Positions 8,363 to 18,736 are shown, counted from the first letter of the stretch. The stretch: DNA of 64,000 nt from Alcanivoracaceae bacterium (GCA_029210325.1 JARGPU010000002.1:124001-188000); one strand, 5' to 3'. Translations and numbers: made by a program. Notes: generated by a model from the sequence alone, not told the origin.

Positions 8363-9385
8363 ATGAAGTATCTGGTCACCGGATCCGCTGGTTTTATCGG
8401 CTTTACCGTGGCGCGGGCGCTGCTCAAGCGGGGTGACAGCGTGGTCGGTTTTGATGTGGTCAACGACTATTACGACCCGGCCATCAAAGAGGCCCGGTTG
8501 GCCCTGCTGGAGCAGGAATCCAAAGACAGCAAAGGCGAATACACCTTTATCCGCGCCAATCTGGCCGACCGCGAAGCGGTGGAGAAGTGCTTCAAGGAGC
8601 ACCAGTTCGACCGGGTGATCCATCTGGCCGCCCAGGCCGGGGTGCGCTATTCGCTGGAAAACCCGCACGCCTATGTAGAAAGCAACATCGTTGCCTTCAC
8701 CAACATCATTGAATCCTGTCGTTACGCAAAAGTGCCGCACCTGACCTACGCCAGCACCAGCAGCGTCTACGGCGCCAACACCGACATGCCGTTCAGCGAG
8801 CACAAGGGCGTCGACCATCCGCTGCAGTTCTACGCCGCCACCAAGCGCGCCAACGAGCTGATGGCCCATGCCTACAGCCATCTGTACCGCATGCCCACCA
8901 CCGGGCTGCGCTTCTTTACCGTATATGGTCCCTGGGGTCGGCCGGACATGGCGCTATTCATGTTTACCAAAAACATTCTGGCGGGTGAGCCGATTCCGGT
9001 GTTCAACCACGGCAATCACACCCGTGACTTCACCTATGTGGACGACATTGCCGAGGGGGTGATCCGCGCCACCGACGACATCGCCCAGCCTAACCCGAAC
9101 TGGGACAGCAACAACCCGGACCCGGCCACCAGCAACGCGCCGTTTCGCATCTTTAATATTGGCAACAACAACCCGGTCAAGCTGACCCAGTACATCGAAG
9201 CTATCGAACAGGCCACCGGCAAAAAGGCCACCATGGACCTGCTGCCCCTGCAGCCCGGTGACGTACCCGACACCTTCGCCGACGTCTCCGAGCTGGAGAA
9301 GCAGGTGGGCTACAAGCCCGCCACCAGCGTCACCCGAGGAGTCGCCAACTTCGTCAACTGGTACCGGGACTTCTACGGTTGTTGA
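8363..9385 (+). CDS. NAD-dependent epimerase, UDP-glucuronate 4-epimerase-like
   Basis: An extended SDR of 340 aa, closest in pattern to UDP-glucuronate 4-epimerases of the CapI/GAE group, which make UDP-galacturonate. It has the NAD-binding GSAGFIGF, the group-typical [14 protein letters not shown] insertion, [14 protein letters not shown], an STSSVYG catalytic serine region, YAATK (the YxxxK pair) and [14 protein letters not shown]. The ATG has an AAGGAC Shine-Dalgarno. UDP-glucuronate would come from ugd in this window, so a galacturonate residue in the polymer is plausible. Activity on another UDP-sugar cannot be excluded. Confidence 0.85.
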   Translation: MKYLVTGSAGFIGFTVARALLKRGDSVVGFDVVNDYYDPAIKEARLALLEQESKDSKGEYTFIRANLADREAVEKCFKEHQFDRVIHLAAQAGVRYSLENPHAYVESNIVAFTNIIESCRYAKVPHLTYASTSSVYGANTDMPFSEHKGVDHPLQFYAATKRANELMAHAYSHLYRMPTTGLRFFTVYGPWGRPDMALFMFTKNILAGEPIPVFNHGNHTRDFTYVDDIAEGVIRATDDIAQPNPNWDSNNPDPATSNAPFRIFNIGNNNPVKLTQYIEAIEQATGKKATMDLLPLQPGDVPDTFADVSELEKQVGYKPATSVTRGVANFVNWYRDFYGC

Positions 9386-9409
9386 CTTTTAATACTCTCA
9401 TCCTATGCT
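9382..9409 (+). promoter_or_regulatory. Candidate sigma-70 promoter upstream of tviB
   Basis: TTGACT and TATGCT are separated by 16 nt, placing a start near 9416 in the 116-nt gap before the dehydrogenase gene. The -35 overlaps the stop codon of the epimerase gene. It could give the tviB-rfaH pair its own transcript, upstream of the ops element. Confidence 0.45.
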
Positions 9410-9501
9410 GGAGAGCGTTTTCACATCTTATTCACCTTGAGGCCTCAGGGATCGGCAGGCGCTATTCCGGGCTAGTGCAGTAATCAGGAGCCCTCTCGCG
9501 C

Positions 9502-10788
9502 ATGTCTTCCGCACCGCTGGTAGAAAATGTCAAACTGGCCGTGATTGGCCTGGGCTATGTGGGCCTGCCACTTGCTGTGGAATTCGGCAAGCACTACCCG
9601 GTAATCGGCTTCGATATTAATCAGAAGCGTATCGATGCTCTCAAAGCCGGCATCGATAGCACGCTGGAAGTCAGCCCGGCGGAAATGGCCGAAGCCAAAC
9701 AACTCCACTACAGCTGCGCCCCGGCAGACCTGAACGACTGCAACATCTATGTCGTCACTGTGCCCACGCCGATCGATGAGCACAAACGCCCGGATCTCAC
9801 TCCCCTGATCAAAGCCAGTCAAACCATTGGCAAAACTCTGAAAGTGGGCGACATCGTTATCTATGAATCCACCGTCTACCCTGGTGCTACCGAGGAAGAC
9901 TGTGTGCCGGTGCTGGAGAAAGTCTCCGGCCTGACCTTTAACAAGGATTTCTTCGCCGGCTACAGCCCGGAGCGGATCAACCCGGGCGACAAGGAACACC
10001 GCGTTACCACCATTATGAAAGTGACCTCCGGCTCCACTCCGGAAGTCGCCGACAAGGTCGACGCGCTCTATAAAAGCATCATCACCGCCGGCACTCACAA
10101 AGCTAGCTGTATCAAGGTGGCGGAAGCAGCCAAGGTCATTGAGAACACCCAGCGCGATCTGAACATCGCCCTGATTAACGAGCTGGCAATGATCTTCAAT
10201 AAAATGGACATCGACACGCTGGATGTTCTTGAAGCCGCCGGCACCAAATGGAACTTCCTGCCGTTCCGTCCCGGTTTGGTGGGAGGTCACTGCATCGGTG
10301 TGGATCCTTACTACCTGACCCACAAGGCCCAGCAGATTGGCTACCACCCGGAAGTAATTTTGGCCGGCCGAAAAGTGAATGATGGTATGGGCCGCTATGT
10401 GGCGAGCCAGATGATCAAGGCCATGTTGAAAAAGGGCATCCATGTAAAAGGTTCGCGGGTTCTGGTAATGGGCCTGACCTTTAAGGAAAACTGTCCGGAC
10501 TTACGCAACACCCGTGTGATCGACGTGATCGATGAGCTGAAGGAATATCACGTTGATGTGGATGTGTATGATCCGTGGGTAGATCCGCAAGAAGCGAAGC
10601 ATGAATATGGTATTGAGCCAATCAAGGCGCCACAACCGGGCGTCTATGATGGCATTGTCATTACCGTTGGCCACAGTGAATTCAAGGCATTGGATCAGGC
10701 AGCCCTGCGAGCTTTTGGTAAAGAAGAGCTGGTATTGTTTGACCTGAAATATGTGGCCAGTAAGCAGGCAGTGGATTTACGCTTATGA
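9502..10788 (+). CDS. tviB: UDP-sugar 6-dehydrogenase (TviB/VipA type)
   Basis: A 428-aa nucleotide-sugar dehydrogenase of the TviB group, which oxidises UDP-N-acetylhexosamines to the uronic acids. It has the NAD motif [12 protein letters not shown], the [11 protein letters not shown] strand, the TviB-typical [17 protein letters not shown], and the catalytic cysteine in [15 protein letters not shown]. The C-terminal domain carries [18 protein letters not shown]. An AGGAG Shine-Dalgarno precedes the ATG. The stop overlaps the rfaH start by 4 nt (ATGA), implying coupled translation. Confidence 0.92.
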   Translation: MSSAPLVENVKLAVIGLGYVGLPLAVEFGKHYPVIGFDINQKRIDALKAGIDSTLEVSPAEMAEAKQLHYSCAPADLNDCNIYVVTVPTPIDEHKRPDLTPLIKASQTIGKTLKVGDIVIYESTVYPGATEEDCVPVLEKVSGLTFNKDFFAGYSPERINPGDKEHRVTTIMKVTSGSTPEVADKVDALYKSIITAGTHKASCIKVAEAAKVIENTQRDLNIALINELAMIFNKMDIDTLDVLEAAGTKWNFLPFRPGLVGGHCIGVDPYYLTHKAQQIGYHPEVILAGRKVNDGMGRYVASQMIKAMLKKGIHVKGSRVLVMGLTFKENCPDLRNTRVIDVIDELKEYHVDVDVYDPWVDPQEAKHEYGIEPIKAPQPGVYDGIVITVGHSEFKALDQAALRAFGKEELVLFDLKYVASKQAVDLRL

Positions 10789-11288
10789 CTAGCCAATGGT
10801 TTGTGGTCAACACTAAACCCCGCCAGGAACAGGTGGCGCTGGATAACCTGCAACGGCAGGGCTATCACGCCTATTTGCCACGCACTGTTATGCAAAAACG
10901 CCGCCGTGATCAGTGGCACAGCGTTAGTGAGCCACTGTTTCCCGGCTATGTATTCGTGCAGCTGACACTCAAGCAGGATAATACTGCGCCGATCCGCTCC
11001 ACATTGGGCGCCCGTGGTCTGGTTAGATTCGGCAGTCATATACCCGCGCTGGATAATTCCCTGATCGACTGGTTTCGCCAGCAGGAAAAACAGCAGCTGG
11101 AAAAACCGCAAAACCCAGCCGATCTGTTCAAACCCGGTGCTCCGGTGACCATCTTGAACGGCCCCTTTGCCGGCCTTCAGGCGGTATACGAAATGGCAAA
11201 GTCCAGTGATCGAGCCATGCTGCTGATTTCACTTTTGGGCCGGCCAACTCCGCTTCAGTGTCACTGGCACGACATCTGTCCCGCATAA
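10785..11288 (+). CDS. rfaH: RfaH-type specialised transcription antiterminator
   Basis: RfaH is a NusG paralogue that joins RNA polymerase paused at an ops site and lets it read long horizontally acquired operons. The 167-aa protein (E. coli RfaH has 162) starts with an NGN domain ([32 protein letters not shown]). It ends in a KOW domain ([17 protein letters not shown]) with a hydrophobic tail. An exact ops element lies about 100 nt downstream, strong evidence for RfaH rather than general NusG. It overlaps tviB by 4 nt. Confidence 0.92.
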   Translation: MTSQWFVVNTKPRQEQVALDNLQRQGYHAYLPRTVMQKRRRDQWHSVSEPLFPGYVFVQLTLKQDNTAPIRSTLGARGLVRFGSHIPALDNSLIDWFRQQEKQQLEKPQNPADLFKPGAPVTILNGPFAGLQAVYEMAKSSDRAMLLISLLGRPTPLQCHWHDICPA

Positions 11289-11333
11289 GCTAGTTTCCAC
11301 TGCCAACAGGGCAGAGCGGGGGAGTAAAAGCGT

Positions 11334-11376
11334 CTGCGTTCAATCACTGAACGCAGGCAATATCCAGGTATACCTG
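11334..11376 (+). promoter_or_regulatory. Leader hairpins upstream of the ops site
   Basis: Two inverted repeats sit in the 122-nt gap after rfaH: a 9-bp stem (ctgcgttca/tgaacgcag, 11334-11356) and a perfect 12-bp palindrome caggtatacctg (11365-11376). Either could form RNA structure in a JUMPstart-like leader, and the palindrome could be a binding site for the MarR protein encoded just downstream. Confidence 0.5.
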
Positions 11377-11386
11377 CAACACGGTA

Positions 11387-11400
11387 GGGCGGTAGCGTGC
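11387..11400 (+). promoter_or_regulatory. ops element (RfaH recruitment site)
   Basis: gggcggtagcgtgc contains GGCGGTAGCGTG, identical to the enteric ops core where RNA polymerase pauses and RfaH binds the exposed non-template strand. It lies 10 nt before the EPS-type MarR gene and thus at the head of the rfb/glycosyltransferase region, immediately after rfaH itself. Confidence 0.88.
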
Positions 11401-11410
11401 CCGGAGTAAC

Positions 11411-11740
11411 ATGATTCAAGAAGACTCCCACTACAAATTGATGCGCTTGATCGAACAAAACCCGGAGCTATCCCAGCGTGAGCTCGCTAAAGCGCTGGGT
11501 GTCAGTCTCGGCAAGGCCAATTACTGCGTAAAAGCGCTGATCGAAAAAGGCTGGGTAAAAGCCAATAACTTCCGTAGCAGCAAAAACAAGCTGAGCTATG
11601 CCTATCTGCTCACCCCGGAGGGTATTGAGCAGAAGGCCCGGCTGACCCGCAACTTCCTGCAGCGAAAGATGCAAGAGTACGAAGCGCTGCAACAGGAAAT
11701 CCGTCAGCTACAGAAAGACATGCAGGAAACAGCCAAGTGA
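11411..11740 (+). CDS. MarR family EPS-associated transcriptional regulator
   Basis: A 109-aa winged-helix protein of the MarR subgroup regularly found at exopolysaccharide loci. The HTH reads [32 protein letters not shown] in parts, followed by the wing ([16 protein letters not shown]) and a charged C-terminal helix (coiled-coil-like, [13 protein letters not shown]). The ATG is close behind the ops site. Its stop overlaps the rfbB GTG start by 4 nt, so it is translationally linked to the rhamnose genes. Confidence 0.87.
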   Translation: MIQEDSHYKLMRLIEQNPELSQRELAKALGVSLGKANYCVKALIEKGWVKANNFRSSKNKLSYAYLLTPEGIEQKARLTRNFLQRKMQEYEALQQEIRQLQKDMQETAK

Positions 11741-12801
11741 AAATACTCGTTACCGGCGGTGCAGGGTTTATTGGCTCAGCGGTTATCCGCCATATCATCA
11801 ATAACACCCAAGACAGTGTCGTTAATCTGGATAAGCTGACTTACGCGGGTAATTTGCAGTCACTGGAAAGTGTTAGTGGTGATGCCCGTTACGCTTTCGA
11901 GCAGGTGGATATCTGTAATCGCGCCGAGCTGGACCGTGTTTTTGTCCAGCATCAGCCGGACGCAGTGATGCATCTGGCGGCAGAGAGCCACGTGGACCGC
12001 TCTATCGATGGCCCGGCGGCATTTATTGAAACCAATATTGTTGGCAGTTACACCCTTCTGGAAGCGGCGCGCCAATACTGGCAATCACTACCCGCTGCAG
12101 CCAAAGCCCTGTTCCGTTTTCACCATATATCAACCGACGAGGTTTATGGTGATCTTGAAGGCCCGGAAGACCTGTTCACCGAGCAGACCCCGTATGCTCC
12201 CAGCTCCCCCTATTCAGCCAGCAAGGCCAGCTCAGATCATCTGGTGCGGGCCTGGCTGCGGACCTATGGACTGCCTACGCTGATTACCAACTGCAGCAAT
12301 AACTACGGGCCGTATCACTTCCCGGAAAAGCTGATTCCGCTAATGATTTTGAATGCGCTGGAAGGCAAGCCACTGCCCGTATATGGCAAGGGCAACCAGA
12401 TTCGCGACTGGCTTTATGTGGAAGACCACGCCCGGGCGCTATACAAGGTGGTCAGCGAAGGGAAAATTGGCGAGACCTATAATATTGGCGGCCACAACGA
12501 AAAGCAGAATATAGAAGTAGTGCATATTCTGTGTGAGCTGCTGGAAGAGCTGTGCCCGCAAAAGCCAGAGGGCGTGCAGCATTACAAAGACCTTATTAGC
12601 TATGTAAAGGATCGCCCTGGCCACGACCTGCGTTATGCCATTGATGCCAGCAAAATCGAGCAACAGCTGGGTTGGGTGCCAGAAGAAACCTTTGAATCAG
12701 GGATCCGTAAAACGGTGAACTGGTACTTGAACAACCAGCAATGGTGCAAGAACGTGCAGGACGGCAGCTACCAACGGCAAAGATTGGGGGTGGAAGCCTG
12801 A
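11737..12801 (+). CDS. rfbB: dTDP-glucose 4,6-dehydratase
   Basis: RfbB (RmlB) performs the second step of dTDP-L-rhamnose synthesis, converting dTDP-glucose to the 4-keto-6-deoxy sugar. The 354-aa extended SDR shows [50 protein letters not shown] (catalytic Tyr/Lys) and [15 protein letters not shown]. The start is GTG overlapping the MarR stop. It is the first gene of an intact rfbBDAC set. Confidence 0.96.
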   Translation: MKILVTGGAGFIGSAVIRHIINNTQDSVVNLDKLTYAGNLQSLESVSGDARYAFEQVDICNRAELDRVFVQHQPDAVMHLAAESHVDRSIDGPAAFIETNIVGSYTLLEAARQYWQSLPAAAKALFRFHHISTDEVYGDLEGPEDLFTEQTPYAPSSPYSASKASSDHLVRAWLRTYGLPTLITNCSNNYGPYHFPEKLIPLMILNALEGKPLPVYGKGNQIRDWLYVEDHARALYKVVSEGKIGETYNIGGHNEKQNIEVVHILCELLEELCPQKPEGVQHYKDLISYVKDRPGHDLRYAIDASKIEQQLGWVPEETFESGIRKTVNWYLNNQQWCKNVQDGSYQRQRLGVEA

Positions 12802-13700
12802 TGCGTGTCCTGCTGTTCGGTAGGAATGGGCAAGTAGGCTGGGAGCTGCAGCATAGTCTGGCACCACTGGGCGAGCTGATCGCGCTGGATCGGCAGGGTG
12901 AGGATGGCTTGTGTGGCGACCTCGGCAATCTACCAGGCTTGACCAATACATTGGACACCCTGCAGCCGGACATCATCGTCAACGCAGCGGCCTATACCGC
13001 GGTAGACAAGGCGGAACAGGAAGCAGAGAGCGCCCATCTGATAAATGCTCAAGCGCCGCAGCGCATGGCACAGTGGGCAGCAAAGACCGGCGCGTTACTA
13101 GTGCATTACTCCACGGATTACGTATTCGATGGAAGTGGAGATGCGCCCTATAGCGAAGATGCGCCGGCAGCCCCTGCCAATGTCTATGGGCAGACCAAGC
13201 TTGCCGGTGAAAAGGCCATACAGGAAAGTGGTTGTCGCTATCTGATCTTTCGTACCAGCTGGGTATATGCCGCACGTGGTAATAATTTTATGAGGACTAT
13301 GCTGCGCCTGGGTGCCGCCCGGGAACAGCTGGATATTGTCTGTGATCAGATTGGCGGGCCTACCCCGGCCAGACTTGTGGCAGAAATCACCGCACAGTCC
13401 TTGCGCGATAATCTGGCTAGTGGGCTGTATCACCTGACCACTAGCAACCACACCAGCTGGCATGGATTTGCTCAGGAAATATTTCGTCAGGCGGGGGAGG
13501 CGGGTGCGCGGCTGGCAATCAATGTAGATCAAGTCCGGCCCATCCCCAGCAGTGAGTACCCGGTTGTCGCCAAGCGGCCACTCAACTCGCGCCTGTCAGT
13601 GGACAAGATTCAGTCAGCACTGGGCATCCAATTGCCAGAATGGCAAAGCCAACTCAGGCTAACGCTGAACGACTATCTAAAAGATCACCTGAAAGGATAA
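12801..13700 (+). CDS. rfbD: dTDP-4-dehydrorhamnose reductase
   Basis: RfbD (RmlD) reduces dTDP-4-keto-L-rhamnose with NAD(P)H in the final step of dTDP-rhamnose synthesis. The ORF track begins 60 nt earlier, but the family N-terminus ([16 protein letters not shown]) starts at ATG 12801, overlapping the rfbB stop by one base. That gives 299 aa, the normal length. Motifs are [31 protein letters not shown] (YxxxK) and FRTSWVY. Confidence 0.95.
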   Translation: MRVLLFGRNGQVGWELQHSLAPLGELIALDRQGEDGLCGDLGNLPGLTNTLDTLQPDIIVNAAAYTAVDKAEQEAESAHLINAQAPQRMAQWAAKTGALLVHYSTDYVFDGSGDAPYSEDAPAAPANVYGQTKLAGEKAIQESGCRYLIFRTSWVYAARGNNFMRTMLRLGAAREQLDIVCDQIGGPTPARLVAEITAQSLRDNLASGLYHLTTSNHTSWHGFAQEIFRQAGEAGARLAINVDQVRPIPSSEYPVVAKRPLNSRLSVDKIQSALGIQLPEWQSQLRLTLNDYLKDHLKG

Positions 13701-13704
13701 AACC

Positions 13705-14577
13705 ATGAAGGGAATTATTCTCGCCGGAGGCTCTGGTACGCGCCTTTATCCCATTACCCGGGGGATCTCCAAGCAGCTATTGCCGATCTATGACAAGCCA
13801 ATGATCTATTACCCGCTGTCCGTGCTGATGCTGGCGGGTATCCGGGATGTGCTGATCATCACTACCCCAGAGGACCAGTCCGGCTTTCAGCGGCTATTGG
13901 CCGATGGTAATCAATGGGGCATCAATATCAGCTATGCGGTGCAGCCCAGCCCGGACGGCCTGGCACAGGCATTTATTATCGGTGAGGACTTTATCGGCAA
14001 GGATAGCGTCTGTTTGGTGCTGGGCGACAACATCTACTATGGCCAAGGCTTCAGCAGGATTCTGCAGAATGCGGCCAGCATGCCCACTGGTGCCACAGTG
14101 TTTGGTTATCAAGTAACCGACCCGGAACGCTTTGGTGTGGTTGAGTTTGATCAGAATAACCGAGCTGTCTCCATTGAAGAAAAGCCGCTCAAGCCTAAAT
14201 CCGATTACGCAGTGACCGGGCTGTACTTCTACGACAATGACGTTATCGAGATCGCCAAAAACGTTAAGCCCTCTGATCGTGGCGAGTTAGAGATTACCAG
14301 CGTCAATCAGGCCTATCTGGAGCGAGGGGACCTGAATGTGGAGCTACTGGGCCGCGGCTTTGCCTGGCTGGATACGGGCACCTTCGAATCGCTGCATGAA
14401 GCCTCTGCATTTATTGAGATCATCGAGAAGCGCCAGGGGCTGAAGGTTGCCTGCCTGGAGGAGATTGCCTGGCGCATGGGTTATATAAGCCGTGACAAGC
14501 TCATGGAAGAAGGGCAGAAGCTCATGAAGAACAGCTATGGCGCTTATCTGATAAAGCTGGCTCAAGCGACTAAATAA
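13705..14577 (+). CDS. rfbA: Glucose-1-phosphate thymidylyltransferase
   Basis: RfbA (RmlA) makes dTDP-glucose from dTTP and glucose-1-phosphate, the entry step to dTDP-rhamnose. The 290-aa protein has the nucleotidyltransferase P-loop [20 protein letters not shown], the [12 protein letters not shown] metal-binding segment, VTGLYFYDN and the C-terminal family sequence AWLDTGT. It lies 4 nt after rfbD and 10 nt before rfbC. Confidence 0.96.
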   Translation: MKGIILAGGSGTRLYPITRGISKQLLPIYDKPMIYYPLSVLMLAGIRDVLIITTPEDQSGFQRLLADGNQWGINISYAVQPSPDGLAQAFIIGEDFIGKDSVCLVLGDNIYYGQGFSRILQNAASMPTGATVFGYQVTDPERFGVVEFDQNNRAVSIEEKPLKPKSDYAVTGLYFYDNDVIEIAKNVKPSDRGELEITSVNQAYLERGDLNVELLGRGFAWLDTGTFESLHEASAFIEIIEKRQGLKVACLEEIAWRMGYISRDKLMEEGQKLMKNSYGAYLIKLAQATK

Positions 14578-14587
14578 AGGCGCAGTA

Positions 14588-15172
14588 ATGAAAATCACTA
14601 GCACCCGTATTCCAGATGTGAAGCTGATCGAACCAAAAGTGTTCGGAGACGAGCGTGGCTTCTTTATGGAGACCTGGAATGACAAAGCCTTCCGCGAAGC
14701 AGGAATAGACTCCACCTTCGTGCAGGATAACCATAGCCGCTCGGTCAAGAATACCCTGCGAGGCCTGCACTACCAGATCAAGCAGCCGCAGGGAAAGCTG
14801 GTGCGAGTTACCCGCGGTGAAGTGTTTGATGTGGCGGTTGACCTGCGAACCGGATCACGCACCTTTGGCCAATGGGTAGGGGAGTACCTGTCGGAGGAGA
14901 ACAACCGAATGCTGTGGGTGCCGCCCGGATTCGCCCATGGCTTTCTGGTAACGAGTGATGCGGCCGATTTCCAGTACAAGTGCACGGACTTCTACTCTCC
15001 TGAATACGAGCGCTCAATTTGCTGGAATGATCCAATCCTGAACGTTGACTGGGCTGTGTCGAACCCGGAAGAGCTGCTGCTATCGAACAAAGATAGGCAT
15101 GCCCAGAGTCTGCAGCAAGCTATGGCCGAACTTGAGGCAAGCTCTCAAATCAAACCAGAGACAAGTGCTTGA
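14588..15172 (+). CDS. rfbC: dTDP-4-dehydrorhamnose 3,5-epimerase
   Basis: RfbC (RmlC) epimerises C3 and C5 of the 4-keto intermediate. It is a 194-aa cupin with GDERGFFMETWN, the catalytic histidine region NTLRGLHYQ, FDVAVDLR, PPGFAHGFLV and SICWNDP, all typical. The ATG has an AAAGG Shine-Dalgarno. The stop is followed immediately by the ATG of the ABC transporter gene. Confidence 0.95.
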   Translation: MKITSTRIPDVKLIEPKVFGDERGFFMETWNDKAFREAGIDSTFVQDNHSRSVKNTLRGLHYQIKQPQGKLVRVTRGEVFDVAVDLRTGSRTFGQWVGEYLSEENNRMLWVPPGFAHGFLVTSDAADFQYKCTDFYSPEYERSICWNDPILNVDWAVSNPEELLLSNKDRHAQSLQQAMAELEASSQIKPETSA

Positions 15173-16975
15173 ATGTTTAAACAACTTAAAGATCTCTACT
15201 CACTCCTTACCGATCAGCAACGTAAAAAGCTTCTCAGGCTTCAGCTATTGGTCGTGCTGATGGCAGTGGCAGAGCTGGGAAGCGTGCTTTCCATTGGCCC
15301 TTTTATGGCTCTGGTGGGAGATATGAGCCTGCTGCAGCGCGAGGGGATGGTGGGCGATATCTATCGCCTAAGTGGCATTGATAGCCCTCGAATGTTTATG
15401 ATTTTAGTCGGCGCAGCTGTATTGCTTTCGTTATTCATGGCCGCAGCCATCTCCATACTGACTATCTGGCGTCTCTCAATGTACGGCTCGATCGTGGGGG
15501 CGGAGCTCAGTAGCCGTCTATATCGTCACTATATGCATCAACCTTGGCTTTTCCATGCGGGTGGCAGTAGCAGTCAGCTCACCAATCAGATAGCGCAGGA
15601 GTGTAATCGAATTACGGCTGGTATTATCAACCCGTTAATGCAGATGAACGCCCGCATCGTGATGGCGACACTGATGGCAATAGCTATTTTTCTATTCAAC
15701 CCTGCTGTCGCGATCACTGGGCTGACGGTGTTCGCAGTGGCCTATTTCGCGATGTACAGAGTTGTGCGACAAAAGCTCATCAGAAATGGCGGCATCATAA
15801 CCTCATCTCAGCGGCTCCGATTTAAGTTGATGGGTGAAGGGTTCGGCGGCATCAAAGACGTGCTTCTGCTGGGCAGGCAGCAGATTTTCACAGATCGATT
15901 TGACACTGCCAGCGCTCACTTCGCCGCTGCTCAGGGTAAAAGCCAAGTAATGGGCCAAGTGCCACGCTTCGTGATGGAGCTGGTGGCCTTCGGCGGCGTA
16001 ATCTTCCTGATTCTTTACCTGCTCGCTGCTTACGATGGTAATTTGGGCACTATACTGCCAGTGCTTTCAGTCTATGCTCTGGCTGGGTTCAAGTTGCTGC
16101 CGGCATTTCAGCAGATATACAGCAGTGTCTCCAGTATTCGAGGCAGTCTGACGGCGTTCGAAGGGCTGCGAGAAGATCTCAGGGCGAGCGCAACCGCGAC
16201 CCTGCAGTTGGCGCGCAGTGACAGCGGTCAAGAGCAATTGATCCCTCGCCAGTCCATCCAGATCAAGAACGTACAGTTCACCTACCCGGATAAAGCTGAG
16301 CCTGCGCTTCGAGATATAACAATGACCATCGGCGTAAATAAAGTCATTGGCCTTGTAGGTGCATCAGGTTCAGGCAAGTCGACAGTCATTGATATCCTGC
16401 TCGGACTGATTCAGCCAGACAAGGGGATGTTGGTGGTAGATGGTGAGCCGCTTACAAAGCAGACCCTGCGCTCCTGGCAAAATTCTTTGGGATTCGTGCC
16501 TCAATCTATCTTTCTCGCAGACAGTAGTATTCGCGAGAACATAGCATTCGGACTGCCTCTTGATCTGGTCGATGAAGAAAAAGTCAGGAAGGCAGCCAGC
16601 ATGGCCCATTTGGATGAGCTATTGGCGGAGTTGCCGCAAGGTCTGGACACCAGAGTTGGAGAGCGAGGAGTGCAGCTGTCAGGTGGTCAGCGTCAGCGTA
16701 TCGGCATTGCTCGTGCGCTTTACAATGATGCAGATGTCTTGATTCTTGATGAAGCAACCAGTGCGCTTGATGGCATAACTGAAGAACTGATTATGGATGC
16801 TATTCATGACTTCTCTGGAAAGAAGACTATAGTCATGATTGCGCACCGACTTGCCACGGTGCGCAAGTGTGACATTATTTATTTTCTTGAAGGTGGTTGT
16901 GTGGTGGACAAAGGAAGCTATACAGAGCTGCTCGAGCGCAGTCCAACGTTCAAGAAGATGGCTCAGAATGCATAG
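15173..16975 (+). CDS. ABC-type lipid-linked oligosaccharide flippase (PglK/WlaB-like)
   Basis: A 600-aa half-size ABC exporter: about six membrane helices in residues 1-330, then a nucleotide-binding domain. Walker A is GASGSGKST (about 395), the signature LSGGQRQRIGIARA (about 501), Walker B VLILDEATSALD and the switch histidine IAHRL. The N-terminal domain, with the opening LLVVLMAVAELGSVLSIGPF, resembles PglK-type flippases that turn over lipid-linked sugar units. In this locus no Wzx flippase is visible, so this protein is the best candidate for moving the repeat unit across the inner membrane. The start directly follows the rfbC stop. Confidence 0.82.
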   Translation: MFKQLKDLYSLLTDQQRKKLLRLQLLVVLMAVAELGSVLSIGPFMALVGDMSLLQREGMVGDIYRLSGIDSPRMFMILVGAAVLLSLFMAAAISILTIWRLSMYGSIVGAELSSRLYRHYMHQPWLFHAGGSSSQLTNQIAQECNRITAGIINPLMQMNARIVMATLMAIAIFLFNPAVAITGLTVFAVAYFAMYRVVRQKLIRNGGIITSSQRLRFKLMGEGFGGIKDVLLLGRQQIFTDRFDTASAHFAAAQGKSQVMGQVPRFVMELVAFGGVIFLILYLLAAYDGNLGTILPVLSVYALAGFKLLPAFQQIYSSVSSIRGSLTAFEGLREDLRASATATLQLARSDSGQEQLIPRQSIQIKNVQFTYPDKAEPALRDITMTIGVNKVIGLVGASGSGKSTVIDILLGLIQPDKGMLVVDGEPLTKQTLRSWQNSLGFVPQSIFLADSSIRENIAFGLPLDLVDEEKVRKAASMAHLDELLAELPQGLDTRVGERGVQLSGGQRQRIGIARALYNDADVLILDEATSALDGITEELIMDAIHDFSGKKTIVMIAHRLATVRKCDIIYFLEGGCVVDKGSYTELLERSPTFKKMAQNA

Positions 16976-17008
16976 TTGAATGGCAATATAAAAAGGGGAA
17001 AGGGGAAA

Positions 17009-17779
17009 ATGGAGTTTCGCAGTTTTGTCCGAAAGGCTTTCCAATACTTTAGTATCGATATTCATCGGATATATCGAGATGACTCGCCTTTTATAGATCC
17101 GGCGCAAGCAATGATTGCTTCTGTCTTGCATAATGGAAAGCGGTCCAGATTTCTGGTTGCGGACACGTTTGATGTGATACAGAAGCATCATGCAGATGGG
17201 AAGTTCTACGAGCAGGACCTGCTTGATGTACTAGCGGAAAATATTAAAGAGGGTGCATGCTTTGTCGATATCGGTGCAAATGTTGGAAATCATTCAATAT
17301 TTGCAGCTGTCCATCTTGGGGCGTCGCGAGTTATTGCTTTTGAGCCGATGAGACTCCAACACGCAATTCTGTCCATTAATGTTCTATTAAACGAACTTCA
17401 AGAAAAGGTAGAGATTCACAAGCTCGCATTGTCGGATCGTTCTGAATTTGCCCGTATGATAACTCCAAACGCTCATAACATTGGTAGAAGTATGATTTCC
17501 GCCGGTGTGTATGGCGAATGGGTAAAGCTTGTTCGGGGCGATGACCTGTTGTCAGCCGCGCAGGTAGACTTCATTAAAATTGATGTAGAGGGTCACGAGA
17601 TGGAGGCTCTTGCAGGCCTTGCGGGGACGATTGATCGCTGCCGTCCAGCGATGCTGATCGAGGTTTCAGATGTGAACGGTACCGATTTTGAGAACTGGTT
17701 GATGGATAATAATTATTCGGTATCGTGGCGTATGCGTCATCATGGCGAAAACACTGAAGTGCTTGCTCTTCCAGGCTGA
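17009..17779 (+). CDS. FkbM family methyltransferase
   Basis: A 256-aa SAM-dependent methyltransferase of the FkbM type, a group that O-methylates sugars and other small molecules. The SAM-binding motif is CFVDIGANVGNHSIFAA, followed by VIAFEPM, with FIKIDVEGHEMEALAG typical of the family. The ORF track starts at a TTG, but ATG 17009 follows a strong AAAGGGGAAA Shine-Dalgarno and is preferred. Base usage is visibly more AT-rich than in the rfb genes. It probably methylates a polymer sugar; the substrate is not evident. Confidence 0.85.
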   Translation: MEFRSFVRKAFQYFSIDIHRIYRDDSPFIDPAQAMIASVLHNGKRSRFLVADTFDVIQKHHADGKFYEQDLLDVLAENIKEGACFVDIGANVGNHSIFAAVHLGASRVIAFEPMRLQHAILSINVLLNELQEKVEIHKLALSDRSEFARMITPNAHNIGRSMISAGVYGEWVKLVRGDDLLSAAQVDFIKIDVEGHEMEALAGLAGTIDRCRPAMLIEVSDVNGTDFENWLMDNNYSVSWRMRHHGENTEVLALPG

Positions 17780-17812
17780 GGTCTGCATAGGGTTGGTGAT
17801 ACAGGTCTTCAA

Positions 17813-18736
17813 ATGACTAAAATTTATCCACGGTTTACACCTGCCTCTCTTGGCAATGGTGTTCCAGTTTTGCTGATCTCCCTTCAGGATCAGTCGAGCA
17901 GGCGTCAGGATCTTATTTCGAGGGGCGTTCCCGAGAGCTGGGTGCACTCATTCTTTCCGGCAATCGATTTGAGAGATGCGCTGGAACAAGATATTGCCCC
18001 GCTTGCTGATCTTGTCGCATTCGAGAGCGAGTTTTCCAGGAGAATGAGGGCTGCGGAAGTTGGCTGTGCGCTGTCCCACAACGCGGTTGCCGCCTGGTTG
18101 GTGTCTTCTCCATTTTCAATCGCGCTTGTTCTTGAGGATGATGTGATACCGCAGACGCCAGATTGGCTCGATCAATTGGCTGCTATCGCAGACGCGTTGT
18201 CCCCTCATGCTCGAAGCGGCGCTGCCTTTATTTGTCATTTGGGAGCTCCATCTAATCAGATTGGCCCCGCGCTAAAGCGAAAGGTCACTTGGCGAGATGG
18301 TCGGCCACCTGCCGATATGCCACAGATTTTTCTGCATGCCGACCCCGCAAGTGGTCTATGGCGAGCGCATGCTTATCTTATATCGAGAGCGGCGGCCGAG
18401 CGTAGCTCAACTCGGGAAACTCCCATCATGACGCTTGCAGATGATTGGTGTGAGCGTAGGCGCCGAGGCTGGCTTGATGAGATTTTTTTTACACAGTCAG
18501 CCTTGATTGGTCAGGATGAGGATCGGCCGAGCACAATCAGGCCTTCTGATCATAGCGACTACATTAGAGACACGGCTGAGCAGGGTTCGTTCTTGACACG
18601 AGTCGGGCGATCATTGGCTAATCGAACCTTTCTAAAGCGCCTGTATGGTTCTGTACGGTTTAGGGCGGTTATTGCACTGGCTCGCTTTGTTGCAAGGAGG
18701 GCATACAGTGTCAGTCTTACAGTTCCACGTGAGTAG
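17813..18736 (+). CDS. Glycosyltransferase family 25 protein
   Basis: A 307-aa GT25-family enzyme, the group of beta-galactosyl and related transferases first known from lipooligosaccharide synthesis. Visible family features are VLLISLQDQSSRR near the N-terminus, EVGCALSHNAV, and the nucleotide-sugar-binding acidic motif ALVLEDDV. A second conserved part is LWRAHAYLISRAAA. The C-terminus is basic and partly hydrophobic. No Shine-Dalgarno is strong, and the sequence is AT-rich relative to the locus ends. Donor and acceptor are unknown. Confidence 0.82.
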   Translation: MTKIYPRFTPASLGNGVPVLLISLQDQSSRRQDLISRGVPESWVHSFFPAIDLRDALEQDIAPLADLVAFESEFSRRMRAAEVGCALSHNAVAAWLVSSPFSIALVLEDDVIPQTPDWLDQLAAIADALSPHARSGAAFICHLGAPSNQIGPALKRKVTWRDGRPPADMPQIFLHADPASGLWRAHAYLISRAAAERSSTRETPIMTLADDWCERRRRGWLDEIFFTQSALIGQDEDRPSTIRPSDHSDYIRDTAEQGSFLTRVGRSLANRTFLKRLYGSVRFRAVIALARFVARRAYSVSLTVPRE

